DNA of 8,235 bases from Minisyncoccota bacterium (GCA_025449795.1 JANWIQ010000055.1:1-8235); one strand, 5' to 3'. Counted from the first letter of the stretch, positions 1-5,719 are shown. Numbers and translations: made by a program. The notes: generated by a model not told the origin, from the letters alone.

Positions 1-536
1 AGAAGACATATGGTGTCATTTGCAATAGAAACGGAAACACGACGCCCTAAGACTTTTTGTAGATATTTTTCTATCTCTGTGCAGATATTTTCTCCAACAA
101 GTCCTGCAAAGGTATGTTCTTTTGTCCCAAAAATAAGCGAACCTTCAAGCTTTCCATTCGAAAAGATTGGCTGAACTGGAAACGCAAAATTAATTGCGAG
201 AATGGTAATATTTTCCTCAAGATTCTCTTTAATAAATTCCAAAAAACTTTCTTTCGTGTCAAATGCAGGTGGCTGTGCTTTTTCATGAAGATGCAAAATA
301 CGCAGACCTTTGGGGGATTTCCGTATCGTGGCAGATTTAAAATTGGTACCCCCAATTGCCATGACTTGAAATATTTCATTCTCTTTTACCAATGGAGCGG
401 TAGGGATAACATTTTTTATATGGGAAAGACTGGAAGGTTTTCCTTTTGCTGCATTTGCTAACTCACTGACAAAATTATCTCTAATTTTTTGAAGCGTAAT
501 AATGTCGGTTTCATCCCGTACCATTATCATAGGCAT
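1..536 (-). CDS. Hexokinase-family sugar kinase, 5' part (truncated by window edge)
   Basis: The 178 visible residues read as the N-terminal half of a eukaryote-type hexokinase, an enzyme that phosphorylates hexoses with ATP in the cytoplasm. Visible motifs in order: a phosphate-binding loop IGGTNFK at 61-67 (family form DLGGTNFR), NFAFPVQP at 116-123 (family form FSFPVQQ), G-K-L and then T138-K139 (the family TKGF block), GLVGENI at 145-151, and SIANDTICL at 170-178, whose N173-D174-T175 matches the catalytic NDT. Two usual residues differ: the Asp before GGTN is Ala60, and the Ser of FSFP is Ala118. The C-terminal half lies outside the window. The start is uncertain: ATG codons lie at 536, 530 and 524. 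A TACAAT box at 544-539 sits 8 nt before the ATG at 530, the layout used by neighbours, so 530 may be the true start. The small zinc-protein gene lies 62 nt upstream on the same strand. Family assignment is fairly firm; substrate is unknown. Confidence 0.8.
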   Translation of the reverse strand, partial: MPMIMVRDETDIITLQKIRDNFVSELANAAKGKPSSLSHIKNVIPTAPLVKENEIFQVMAIGGTNFKSATIRKSPKGLRILHLHEKAQPPAFDTKESFLEFIKENLEENITILAINFAFPVQPIFSNGKLEGSLIFGTKEHTFAGLVGENICTEIEKYLQKVLGRRVSVSIANDTICL

Positions 537-598
537 TCATTGTACACCGCAACTTTCAGTAAATGCAATAAGAAAATATCAGCCTCCGCCTTGAAGCT

Positions 599-817
599 TC
601 AATCTGAGAAGATTTCTGTATAGAGTATTTCTTCAGGAGGGATTTGCATTTCATGAGAGGTGAGGAGTGAGAAAAATCTTTTTGGATCTTGGATTTGGCC
701 AAAGTGTTCGGTACAAAGGTACTGTATTTTTTCCTGTCCATCTGCAATAATTTGGATTTTATGGAAAACCGGGAAATCTTGACATACGATACATCGTTTT
801 TCATTCATAGGCAGCAT
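599..817 (-). CDS. Small Cys/His (putative zinc-binding) hypothetical protein
   Basis: This 72-residue protein is not one I recognise. Its N-terminal half carries C9-x2-C12 and C35-x2-H38, separated by 22 residues, a plausible single zinc-ribbon-like site (CIVC and CTEH). The rest is polar, with no membrane segment or signal peptide, and the C-terminus is acidic (PEEILYTEIFSD). It probably sits in the cytoplasm and may bind nucleic acid or a partner protein, but no function can be assigned. The reading frame is preferred over an overlapping 82-codon frame because only this one gives a spaced metal-ligand pattern. A TATAAG box at 829-824 lies 6 nt before the ATG, matching the -10 arrangement of other genes here, although the last base is not the usual T. 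The gene lies just upstream of the hexokinase-like gene and could be co-transcribed with it. Confidence 0.6.
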   Translation of the reverse strand: MLPMNEKRCIVCQDFPVFHKIQIIADGQEKIQYLCTEHFGQIQDPKRFFSLLTSHEMQIPPEEILYTEIFSD

Positions 818-900
818 GTTCTTCTTATAGATTAGGACCCAGCTTTTAAAAAGGAATCATAGAGGCGTAAGAGAGAAGCAAGAGAAACTTTTTGTTTCCA

Positions 901-942
901 CAAAAATGCATAGCGGTCCACGTATGGGATGCGCTATGCATT
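901..942 (-). terminator. Rho-independent terminator of the GlsB-like gene
   Basis: An 11-bp perfect inverted repeat (AATGCATAGCG at 905-915 and CGCTATGCATT at 932-942) encloses a 16-nt loop that can add a TCC/GGA inner pairing. On the minus strand it starts 8 nt after the GlsB-like stop codon and runs straight into a short T tract (TTTTTG, 906-901). Position and layout fit an intrinsic terminator for that gene. Confidence 0.7.
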
Positions 943-949
943 GCCATTG

Positions 950-1216
950 TTATGAATATACTTTTGTATTTGTTCCGCCCGTTAAAAGTCGTCCTACCCA
1001 AATGAGGACAATTGCGCCAATCACCGCGACAACGAGGCTATAGACATTAAATCCGGTTATTCCAGGTTGTCCAAAAAAACTCATAAGAAATCCTCCTGCA
1101 ATTGCGCCTACAATACCCAAGATAATGTCCATAAGAATTCCTGTAGAACTTCTGGTAATAAGAGACGCTATCCATCCTGCCAAACCTCCAAGAACAATCA
1201 TTGTAATAAGTCCCAT
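950..1216 (-). CDS. GlsB/YeaQ/YmgE family small membrane protein
   Basis: The 88-residue product matches the GlsB/YeaQ/YmgE family (also called transglycosylase-associated protein), small inner-membrane proteins often induced by stress; their biochemical role is not settled. The sequence is almost entirely hydrophobic and glycine-rich, with three likely membrane helices at about residues 2-20, 27-47 and 58-80. The family signatures GGLAGWIAS near the N-terminus and LGIVGAIAGGFL in the middle are clear, and the length is typical. The start is well fixed: a perfect AAGGAGGTGA Shine-Dalgarno sequence at 1230-1221 lies 7 nt before the ATG. A possible -10 (TAAAAT, 1261-1256) would give a leader of roughly 30 nt. 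It is followed by a hairpin terminator, so it is probably transcribed alone. This strong ribosome site contrasts with most genes in the window. Confidence 0.9.
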   Translation of the reverse strand: MGLITMIVLGGLAGWIASLITRSSTGILMDIILGIVGAIAGGFLMSFFGQPGITGFNVYSLVVAVIGAIVLIWVGRLLTGGTNTKVYS

Positions 1217-1220
1217 ATTT

Positions 1221-1230
1221 TCACCTCCTT
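1221..1230 (-). promoter_or_regulatory. Strong Shine-Dalgarno site of the GlsB-like gene
   Basis: AAGGAGGTGA is a full-length match to the anti-Shine-Dalgarno end of 16S rRNA and stands 4 nt from the ATG (7 nt from the AGGAGG core). It fixes the start at 1216 and is one of only two good ribosome sites I find in the window. Confidence 0.9.
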
Positions 1231-1323
1231 CACTTTTTTCTCTTTCATTACTATTATTTTAGAAATCCGACTTGAAAAATGTATGTTGAGGCAGTAAGAG
1301 GAGCGTAAGAAATACCATAACGC

Positions 1324-2004
1324 CTAGAGGAATTTTAGGCTGTCTAGCATATGCTCGAAAGCATACAAGGATGTGTCCATTCGAGATGCGGCAAGAATAA
1401 AATTACCAGCGGTAAGGGGGAAGATTGCGGCAATAAAGGAAGCATTTTTTGTATACACTACCCCTGTATGATTGTCCCGGTGTATCGGCATTTGTAGATA
1501 AGAGGTATCTGTTGCATATGGATCTTGTCCCTCTTGTAGGCGTAGAGAAACCGTGGCAGAAGTTGAGCCAGTGTCTGCTGCAAATATTTGCTCTTGTATT
1601 CCATCCACCAAGGTAGTCGATTTTATCCAATTTTTTGGCGTATCCAACGTAAAACCGCTCTGAAAATCTGTATATGCTTGCCAGGTAAAGGGGAAAGGGG
1701 GAAGTGCTGGCGGAAAGCACACCTGGCGGGTTATATCCTGAAAAAGATACGCAGCAGGAGTCGCTGCAGGGTAGGTATACCTAGGCGGTACAGCAATACA
1801 GTCTGTCGTTGTGCTCGCTGGTGGCGGGGTAATAGGAAGCGCTGCATGGACAATTCTTGTTGGCTGAGGAAGATTGACAATAACCACTTTTTGCTGTGTT
1901 GTTGCTTTTATATATATTGTGTAGGGAATAGCAACCAAAAGGAATAAAAAGGAGGTAAAAAATCCTAGTTGGGTCCACGATGAAAAAATGCCATGTTGTT
2001 TCAT
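1324..2004 (-). CDS. Membrane-anchored hypothetical protein with PsbP-like domain
   Basis: This is a 226-residue hypothetical protein. A single hydrophobic helix at about residues 13-32 follows a short polar N-terminus, so it is probably anchored in the membrane with the body outside; no lipobox Cys is seen. Residues 45-100 form a Pro/Ala/Thr-rich linker. The C-terminal part (about 105-226) begins with WQAYTDFQSGFTLDTPKNW, which resembles the start of PsbP-like domains common in uncharacterised CPR proteins, and continues with alternating strands and a final helix (AFEHMLDSLKFL). Two Cys (68 and 93) lie in the linker. It starts 21 nt after the deaminase stop and may be co-transcribed with it. 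There is no Shine-Dalgarno site; CATACT at 2016-2011 sits 6 nt before the ATG and could be a weak own -10. The domain call is by motif only, and its function is unknown. Confidence 0.6.
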   Translation of the reverse strand: MKQHGIFSSWTQLGFFTSFLFLLVAIPYTIYIKATTQQKVVIVNLPQPTRIVHAALPITPPPASTTTDCIAVPPRYTYPAATPAAYLFQDITRQVCFPPALPPFPFTWQAYTDFQSGFTLDTPKNWIKSTTLVDGIQEQIFAADTGSTSATVSLRLQEGQDPYATDTSYLQMPIHRDNHTGVVYTKNASFIAAIFPLTAGNFILAASRMDTSLYAFEHMLDSLKFL

Positions 2005-2025
2005 ACAATAAGTATGTAATATTTT

Positions 2026-2739
2026 TTACTCAGTAGCAACTCTATCTACGAAACATTCCACCTGAGGGTGTTGCCACAGATAGGAGGCAGGGAAATCAGA
2101 AGAAATTTCTTTTGTCATAAGACGGGCAAATTGTTTTTGTTTATGTGCTCCATTTACCAGAAGGAGCGCTGTTTTGGCATCGAGGATATCTTGGATACCC
2201 AAGGTCATGCCTTTGGTAACTGGCTTTGTATTGCCTGAAAGCATTGGATGAGACAGGGTATCCTCTGTAAGTTGGACTATGTGTGCATGTAAGCGTGGGT
2301 CGGAGCCAGGTTCATTAAACCCCAAATGCCCATTGGTACCAAGACCAAGAACAAAAATATCTATTATGATATCTTGAAGAAGCAAATTAATTCTTTCGCA
2401 TTCTTTTTCTGGGTCCGTGGTACTGTTGTCAAAATGAATGTAGTGCTTGACAGGAATTTTGAGAGGTTGAATAACGTATTTTTGGAGATAATATTCACAG
2501 GTAGAAGGATTGGTTGCATCGAGTCCTACCCATTCATCAAATTTTATAACAGTAACTTCCGAGCAATTTATGTGCTTGGTTTCTACAATTTTTGCCAACT
2601 CTTCATACATGCCGGTAGGGGTACCACCCGTAGAACAACACAAAACTGCTTTTGGATTGTTTTCCACATAGTCTGCAAGGTATTGGGCTGTTTGGTTACT
2701 GAGGTCTTGGTAATTTTTTGTGACAGTAAGATGAAACAT
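2026..2739 (-). CDS. Amino-sugar-6-phosphate deaminase/isomerase (AgaI/NagB family)
   Basis: The 237-residue protein belongs to the NagB/RpiA/SoxR-like sugar isomerase group. NagB converts glucosamine-6-phosphate to fructose-6-phosphate and ammonia; AgaI is the galactosamine/tagatose version. Conserved blocks: STGGTPTGMYEEL (36-48, phosphate binding), FDEW (67-70, with the catalytic-base Asp68), GLGTNGHLGFNEPG (132-145, with His138 and Glu143), TKGMTLGI (175-182) and ASYLWQH (218-224). Several stretches recall AgaI more than NagB as I remember them: FDEWVGL, STCEYYLQKYVIQPL, HAHIVQLTEDTLSHPML and VTKGMTLGIQDIL. The position of E. coli NagB Asp141 is Asn136, as in Gram-positive NagB. The ATG lies 1 nt after the FKBP stop, so translation is likely coupled and the two genes share a promoter. 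Family is firm; glucosamine versus galactosamine preference is open. Confidence 0.88.
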   Translation of the reverse strand: MFHLTVTKNYQDLSNQTAQYLADYVENNPKAVLCCSTGGTPTGMYEELAKIVETKHINCSEVTVIKFDEWVGLDATNPSTCEYYLQKYVIQPLKIPVKHYIHFDNSTTDPEKECERINLLLQDIIIDIFVLGLGTNGHLGFNEPGSDPRLHAHIVQLTEDTLSHPMLSGNTKPVTKGMTLGIQDILDAKTALLLVNGAHKQKQFARLMTKEISSDFPASYLWQHPQVECFVDRVATE

Positions 2740-2740
2740 G

Positions 2741-3091
2741 TTATGTTATTTTCAGAAGTTCTATTTCGAAAATAAGCGTTGCAAATCCCGGAATTTCTCC
2801 AGCACCATATTTTCCATACCCTAATTCGTGAGGAATGGTAAGTTTTCTTTTCCCTCCGAGTTTCATTCCAGGAATTCCCATATCCCATCCTTGTATCACA
2901 TATCCTGCGCCAATTGCTGTTTCGAAAGGTTCATCCCTGTCTTTACTGCTGTCAAATTTGGTGCCAGCCCGCCCTGAGCCCGGTGCCGAAGGATCTTCAA
3001 GCCAGCCAGTATAATGGACAACCACATGGTCTCCAGATTTTACCTCTTGTCCTTTTCCTTTTTTTATATCTTCTATTTTTAGATCAGCCAT
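2741..3091 (-). CDS. FKBP-type peptidyl-prolyl cis-trans isomerase
   Basis: A single-domain FKBP of 116 residues that catalyses cis-trans isomerisation of prolyl bonds during protein folding. No signal peptide is seen, so it should be cytoplasmic. The FKBP pocket is intact: Tyr27 (VVVHYTGW), Phe46-Asp47 (TKFDSS), Phe56, Val65-Ile66 (GYVIQGWD), Trp69, Tyr92 (LGYG), and Phe108 in the closing strand TLIFEIELL. The loop before KFDSS (residues 31-44) is several residues longer than in minimal FKBPs, and the usual IPPNATL is IPGFATL. It lacks the chaperone insertion of SlyD. It is the first gene of a minus-strand cluster with the amino-sugar isomerase. TGTTATACT at 3106-3098 forms an extended -10 whose last base is exactly 6 nt from the ATG, implying a leaderless message; there is no Shine-Dalgarno site. 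Confidence 0.93.
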   Translation of the reverse strand: MADLKIEDIKKGKGQEVKSGDHVVVHYTGWLEDPSAPGSGRAGTKFDSSKDRDEPFETAIGAGYVIQGWDMGIPGMKLGGKRKLTIPHELGYGKYGAGEIPGFATLIFEIELLKIT

Positions 3092-3097
3092 AAACCC

Positions 3098-3106
3098 AGT
3101 ATAACA
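3098..3106 (-). promoter_or_regulatory. Extended -10 promoter of the FKBP gene (leaderless layout)
   Basis: TG-T-TATACT ends 6 nt before the ATG at 3091. With normal initiation 6-8 nt after the -10, transcription would start on or next to the A of the ATG. No convincing -35 is seen, as expected for an extended -10. Confidence 0.6.
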
Positions 3107-3306
3107 GAAAACAAGAACAAAAAATTATGAATTAAGAATAAAGCGCAAGGAATAATTTTTTCGCTGGGTATATTAGCGTGCCTTACTTGGTCCACCGAGA
3201 GGTAGACATACCCGCCTAGACCGAGCGCCGCTACTGTATAGCTAGTACCCTGGGGGTAAAAAAATTTGTTCCCAAGCGAAATTGACAGGATCCGCAAGCT
3301 AATCTT

Positions 3307-3315
3307 TGGTATAAT
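3307..3315 (+). promoter_or_regulatory. Extended -10 promoter of trhO (leaderless layout)
   Basis: TG-G-TATAAT is a consensus extended -10 and ends 7 nt before the ATG at 3323. It decides the start: a longer reading frame from 3266 would begin upstream of the promoter. A TTGACA at 3282-3287 is 22 nt away, too far to be its -35. Confidence 0.7.
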
Positions 3316-3322
3316 AAAACCT

Positions 3323-4237
3323 ATGAAAAGCGAATATACAATTCTTTTATTTTATAAATACATTGTCATTGCAGATCCTGAAAAATTGGTACAGGAGCAA
3401 AAATTGCTTTGCCAACAATTAGGTCTAACGGGCAGAATTATTATTGCCAAAGAGGGGATCAATGCTACCGTTGAAGGCAGTACAGAAAAGATAAAAAAGT
3501 ATGAAGCCAATCTTTTGGCCCATCCGCAATTTGCAGATATTCATATAAAAAGAAGTCAAGGGACAGGAAGTGCATTTTCAAAGTTGTCAGTAAAAGTGCG
3601 CCCGGAAATTGTTGCAACACATCTGGAAGAACGGGATGTTGACCCGACCAACACAACTGGGAAATATCTTACTGCAGAAGAGCTGCACGAATGGATACAT
3701 GGGACAACGGAGGCAAACCCCACTTCGCCAAGGCTCCGAGGGGCAAGAGAATTTTATATTGTGGATATGCGAAATGATTTTGAGCAAGCCGTCGGAGTTT
3801 TTCGAAATTCTCTGAAAAGCGGAATGAAAAATTTTCGTAACCTTCCAGAGGTATTGGACAGTATTGCGCACTTAAAAAATAAAACTATTCTTACGGTTTG
3901 TACTGGGGGAGTGCGGTGCGAAAAGGCATCAGGATTTTTACTCATGAATGGATTTACGAAGGTCTACCAATTATTTGGTGGAATCGTGACGTACATGGAA
4001 AAATATCCTGGAGAAGATTTTATAGGAAGCCTATATGTCTTTGACAATAGGCTTGTCATGGGATTTCATATGGACGATCCCAAAAGGGAGATTTTAGGAA
4101 GATGTGTTGTCTGCAATAGTCCTTCTGAGCATTTTATAAATTGTCGCGATGGATTTTGCCATAGGCATTTTATTTGTTGTCAAGCATGTCTCGGTGGCGT
4201 GGATGCAATCCTTTGCCCAATGGGGTGCAGGGCGTAA
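3323..4237 (+). CDS. trhO: tRNA uridine(34) hydroxylase (rhodanese-like, YceA/UPF0176)
   Basis: This 304-residue protein matches TrhO, which hydroxylates uridine 34 of certain tRNAs, the first step towards 5-methoxy- or carboxymethoxyuridine at the wobble base. An N-terminal acylphosphatase-like domain (about 1-95) contains GLTGRIIIAKEGINATVEG. A rhodanese domain (about 130-235) carries VDMRNDFE and the loop CTGGVRCEKASGFL, with the expected catalytic Cys199 in RCEKAS and a second Cys193. The C-terminal rhodanese-associated domain is Cys-rich (CVVCNSPSEHFINC, CHRHFICCQACL, CPMGC) and probably binds zinc. The start at 3323 is set by the extended -10 seven nt upstream. Just before the rhodanese core, residues EANPTSPRLRGARE look like a short in-frame insertion; the DNA there is GC-rich and bounded by GGCAA repeats. 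The product should stay functional because the site is a linker. Confidence 0.93.
   Translation: MKSEYTILLFYKYIVIADPEKLVQEQKLLCQQLGLTGRIIIAKEGINATVEGSTEKIKKYEANLLAHPQFADIHIKRSQGTGSAFSKLSVKVRPEIVATHLEERDVDPTNTTGKYLTAEELHEWIHGTTEANPTSPRLRGAREFYIVDMRNDFEQAVGVFRNSLKSGMKNFRNLPEVLDSIAHLKNKTILTVCTGGVRCEKASGFLLMNGFTKVYQLFGGIVTYMEKYPGEDFIGSLYVFDNRLVMGFHMDDPKREILGRCVVCNSPSEHFINCRDGFCHRHFICCQACLGGVDAILCPMGCRA
3712..3746 (+). repeat. 30-nt in-frame insertion in trhO bounded by GGCAA direct repeats
   Basis: GGCAA occurs at 3712-3716 and again at 3742-3746, exactly 30 nt apart. The DNA between is markedly GC-rich (CCCCACTTCGCC followed by AAGGCTCCGAGGGG) within an AT-rich gene. Removing one repeat unit leaves a continuous TrhO frame reading TTEAREFYIVDMRND, close to the usual family spacing. 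This pattern fits insertion of a tiny palindromic element with target duplication, but slippage or normal loop variation is possible. Confidence 0.4.
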
Positions 4238-4251
4238 AGAGCATCCGGAAA

Positions 4252-4264
4252 CCCGCTATGCGGG
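4252..4264. repeat. Short palindromic hairpin after trhO
   Basis: CCCGC-TAT-GCGGG forms a perfect 5-bp GC stem with a 3-nt loop, 14 nt after the trhO stop. No T run follows on either strand, so it is not a standard terminator; it may slow RNA decay or be a REP-like repeat that is also found elsewhere in the genome. Confidence 0.5.
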
Positions 4265-4352
4265 AATAACCAATATCCAATAACCAATTTCCAATTTTTG
4301 ATATTTAATATGTGGAGTTTATTTGTGATTTGGGTTTTGTGATTTGGAATTT
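4265..4352. repeat. Two 14-nt tandem duplications facing each other before the P-loop gene
   Basis: On the left, AATAACCAATATCC (4265-4278) is followed by AATAACCAATTTCC (4279-4292), one mismatch. On the right, GTGATTTGGGTTTT (4325-4338) is followed by GTGATTTGGAATTT (4339-4352), two mismatches. The left pair is CCAAT-rich and the right pair TTTGG-rich, so the two arms are roughly inverted. The right arm directly abuts the -10 box of the next gene and could influence its promoter. Confidence 0.6.
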
Positions 4353-4354
4353 AG

Positions 4355-4360
4355 TATAAT
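4355..4360 (+). promoter_or_regulatory. -10 box of the P-loop kinase-like gene (leaderless layout)
   Basis: A perfect TATAAT ends 6 nt before the ATG at 4367, separated only by the palindrome AAGCTT. There is no TGn extension and no clear -35. No ribosome binding site could fit between box and start. Confidence 0.65.
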
Positions 4361-4366
4361 AAGCTT

Positions 4367-4900
4367 ATGAAGCTTATTCTATTATATGGTCCACCGGCTG
4401 TAGGGAAGTTAACGATCGCCACGGAATTGTCCCGCCTTACCGGCATTTCTCTATTCCATAATCATATGATAATTAATCCTTTGCGGGATATTTTTGGCAT
4501 GGAGAGTCCGATTCGGGCAAAATTGGAATACGAATTTCGATTCCGTATTGTTGAGGAGGCAGTACAAGCAAATAAAGACCTTATTATGACCGGTGTTATT
4601 GCAATGAATAATTACAAACAGCTGTACAAAATGATGATGGACGAGGTAGAAAAAAATAATGGAAAGCTTTTTCTTGTGCAACTTACTGCGCCAGTACAGG
4701 TACTAAAAGAGCGGGTAGAGGGAGAAGAGAGAAAGACACGAGACAAAATCCACACCATAGAGGCATGGGAATCTTTTGCCTCCATGTATCCGGAAATGTA
4801 TGACCGGTATGCACAAAATGAGCATCTTACTATCGATACAAGTACCACAATGCCAATAGAGGCGGCAGAAGAAATAGTCGCCTATTACCATTTGGTTTAG
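4367..4900 (+). CDS. P-loop nucleotide kinase-like protein (AAA/zeta-toxin-like group)
   Basis: This 177-residue protein has an N-terminal Walker A loop, LLYGPPAVGKLT (residues 5-16), on a first beta strand. The residue after the Lys is Leu rather than Ser/Thr, with Thr one step later; this GPPAVGKLT form is one I associate with a group of small uncharacterised ATPases or kinases. The middle has LFHNHMIINPLRDIF, a possible substrate helix, and the strand DLIMTGVIAM; KLFLVQLTAPVQVLKERVEGEERKTRDK resembles the lid region of shikimate/nucleotide kinases. A C-terminal helix closes the fold. It is therefore probably a small-molecule phosphotransferase, but the substrate cannot be read from sequence. 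It is the middle of three plus-strand genes that each have their own -10 box. The msrB promoter lies in the 22-nt gap after its stop. Confidence 0.75.
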   Translation: MKLILLYGPPAVGKLTIATELSRLTGISLFHNHMIINPLRDIFGMESPIRAKLEYEFRFRIVEEAVQANKDLIMTGVIAMNNYKQLYKMMMDEVEKNNGKLFLVQLTAPVQVLKERVEGEERKTRDKIHTIEAWESFASMYPEMYDRYAQNEHLTIDTSTTMPIEAAEEIVAYYHLV

Positions 4901-4907
4901 CCTCGTG

Positions 4908-4916
4908 TGGTATACT
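4908..4916 (+). promoter_or_regulatory. Extended -10 promoter of msrB (leaderless layout)
   Basis: TG-G-TATACT lies wholly inside the 22-nt gap after the kinase-like gene and ends 6 nt before the ATG at 4923. It supports that start over an in-frame ATG at 4905, which would precede the promoter, and shows that msrB need not depend on readthrough. Confidence 0.65.
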
Positions 4917-4922
4917 TATTTC

Positions 4923-5321
4923 ATGGCAGACAATAAAAAACTCTCCAAAGAAGATTGGAAGAAAAAACTTACTCCAGAGCAGTATGCGGTGATGTTTGAA
5001 AAAGGGACAGAAGCTCCCGGCACAGGGAAGTTTTATCAAAATTTTGAAACAGGAATGTACAGTTGTGCAGCATGCGGCAATGAACTTTTTCCTTCCGACA
5101 CAAAATTTGATAGTGATTGTGGATGGCCTAGTTTTGATAAGTCACTTACCGGTGCAGTAGACTTTCATGAGGATCTTTCTTTTGGTATGCTCAGGACAGA
5201 AGTTACGTGCAACAAATGCGGTGCCCATCTTGGCCATATTTTTGATGATGGCCCAACAGAGACAGGCAAAAGATATTGTATTAATTCTGCCTCCTTAAAC
5301 TTTAAACCTCAACAAAAATAA
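4923..5321 (+). CDS. msrB: Peptide-methionine (R)-S-oxide reductase MsrB
   Basis: A 132-residue cytoplasmic MsrB, which reduces the R form of methionine sulfoxide in proteins and is normally recharged by thioredoxin. The family core is complete: ALTPEQY-like KLTPEQYAVM at the N-terminus, GKFYQNFETGMYSCAACGNELF with zinc ligands Cys48 and Cys51, CGWPSF with the resolving Cys66, RTEVTCNKCGAHLGHIF with zinc ligands Cys96 and Cys99, and RYCINSASLNF with the catalytic Cys119. Length is typical for a stand-alone MsrB; no MsrA domain is fused and no msrA gene is in the window. The start at 4923 is chosen because the extended -10 box ends 6 nt before it. No terminator hairpin is evident after the stop; an unusual repeat element begins 22 nt downstream. 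Confidence 0.96.
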   Translation: MADNKKLSKEDWKKKLTPEQYAVMFEKGTEAPGTGKFYQNFETGMYSCAACGNELFPSDTKFDSDCGWPSFDKSLTGAVDFHEDLSFGMLRTEVTCNKCGAHLGHIFDDGPTETGKRYCINSASLNFKPQQK

Positions 5322-5342
5322 AATGGCATTTAAATACACGAA

Positions 5343-5547
5343 TAGGCAGGTGGATATCCTTTTCCAACTGATCCTTCGATAAAACTCAGGATGAAATGCT
5401 GAGCGAAGCCGAAGCAACTGAAAATTGGCTACAAACGTGAGGATTTTCCTGTATGGTGCAATTTTCACTTAGCGAAGCGGGTAGGTCTTTAGAATACGGA
5501 ATAAACTTGGCAAGCTTCATGTTGGAAAAGCGGTAGACACCTGCCTA
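5343..5547. mobile_element. MITE-like 205-bp element with terminal inverted repeats and TA ends
   Basis: The ends are TAGGCAGGTG (5343-5352) and CACCTGCCTA (5538-5547), a perfect 10-bp inverted match. A second perfect 9-bp match lies just inside, TTTTCCAAC (5360-5368) against GTTGGAAAA (5521-5529), with spacers of 7 and 8 nt. This gives imperfect terminal repeats of 26-27 bp. TA dinucleotides at both tips are consistent with TA target duplication, as made by IS630/Tc1-mariner type transposases, though TA could also be part of the repeat. Inside are further inverted repeats: CTTCG...CTCAG against CTGAG...CGAAG (about 5375-5415), TGAAAATTG (5419-5427) against CAATTTTCA (5459-5467), and a small AGGA/TCCT hairpin. 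There is no intact reading frame, so it would be non-autonomous. The alternative is a structured non-coding RNA. Confidence 0.55.
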
Positions 5548-5719
5548 AAAACTCTTTTGTAACTCCATTCTTACTCTTCTTTTTTTCATTCATTGCAAAG
5601 GAAATGTACTATTACTTCGGTGATGAAAAATGGCAGGAATTCTGAATGAAATGATACAATTTGTTTCCCAACTTTTTGGATTTTTCACTGCAAGAGTAGA
5701 ATAATCGTGTGCGTTGGGT
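5548..5719. other. Non-coding tail of the msrB-ImmA gap
   Basis: This AT-rich stretch between the repeat element and the metallopeptidase stop codon has no credible gene in either strand. I see no good terminator hairpin for either of the two converging genes and no promoter linked to a reading frame. Confidence 0.5.

Noticed and set aside
556..804. 82-codon minus-strand frame overlapping the 72-residue gene
   Set aside because: It is out of frame with the Cys/His pattern, is Lys/Ser-rich without any domain, and is best explained as a shadow.
3282..3287. TTGACA as the -35 of trhO
   Set aside because: The spacing to TATAAT is 22 nt, outside the usual 16-18; the TGG extension makes a -35 unnecessary.
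3079..3297. 72-codon minus-strand gene starting at TTG
   Set aside because: It would need a TTG start, overlaps the FKBP start and both divergent promoters, and has no ribosome site; kept only as a possible relic.
3266..3322. N-terminal extension of TrhO
   Set aside because: The added 19 residues lie on and upstream of the -10 box and do not match the family N-terminus.
4252..4264. CCCGC/GCGGG hairpin as the trhO terminator
   Set aside because: No T run follows on either strand.
5322..5719. Hidden gene or pseudogene in the msrB-ImmA gap
   Set aside because: All frames are broken by several stops; partial peptides match nothing I recognise. The inverted-repeat structure explains part of the gap better.
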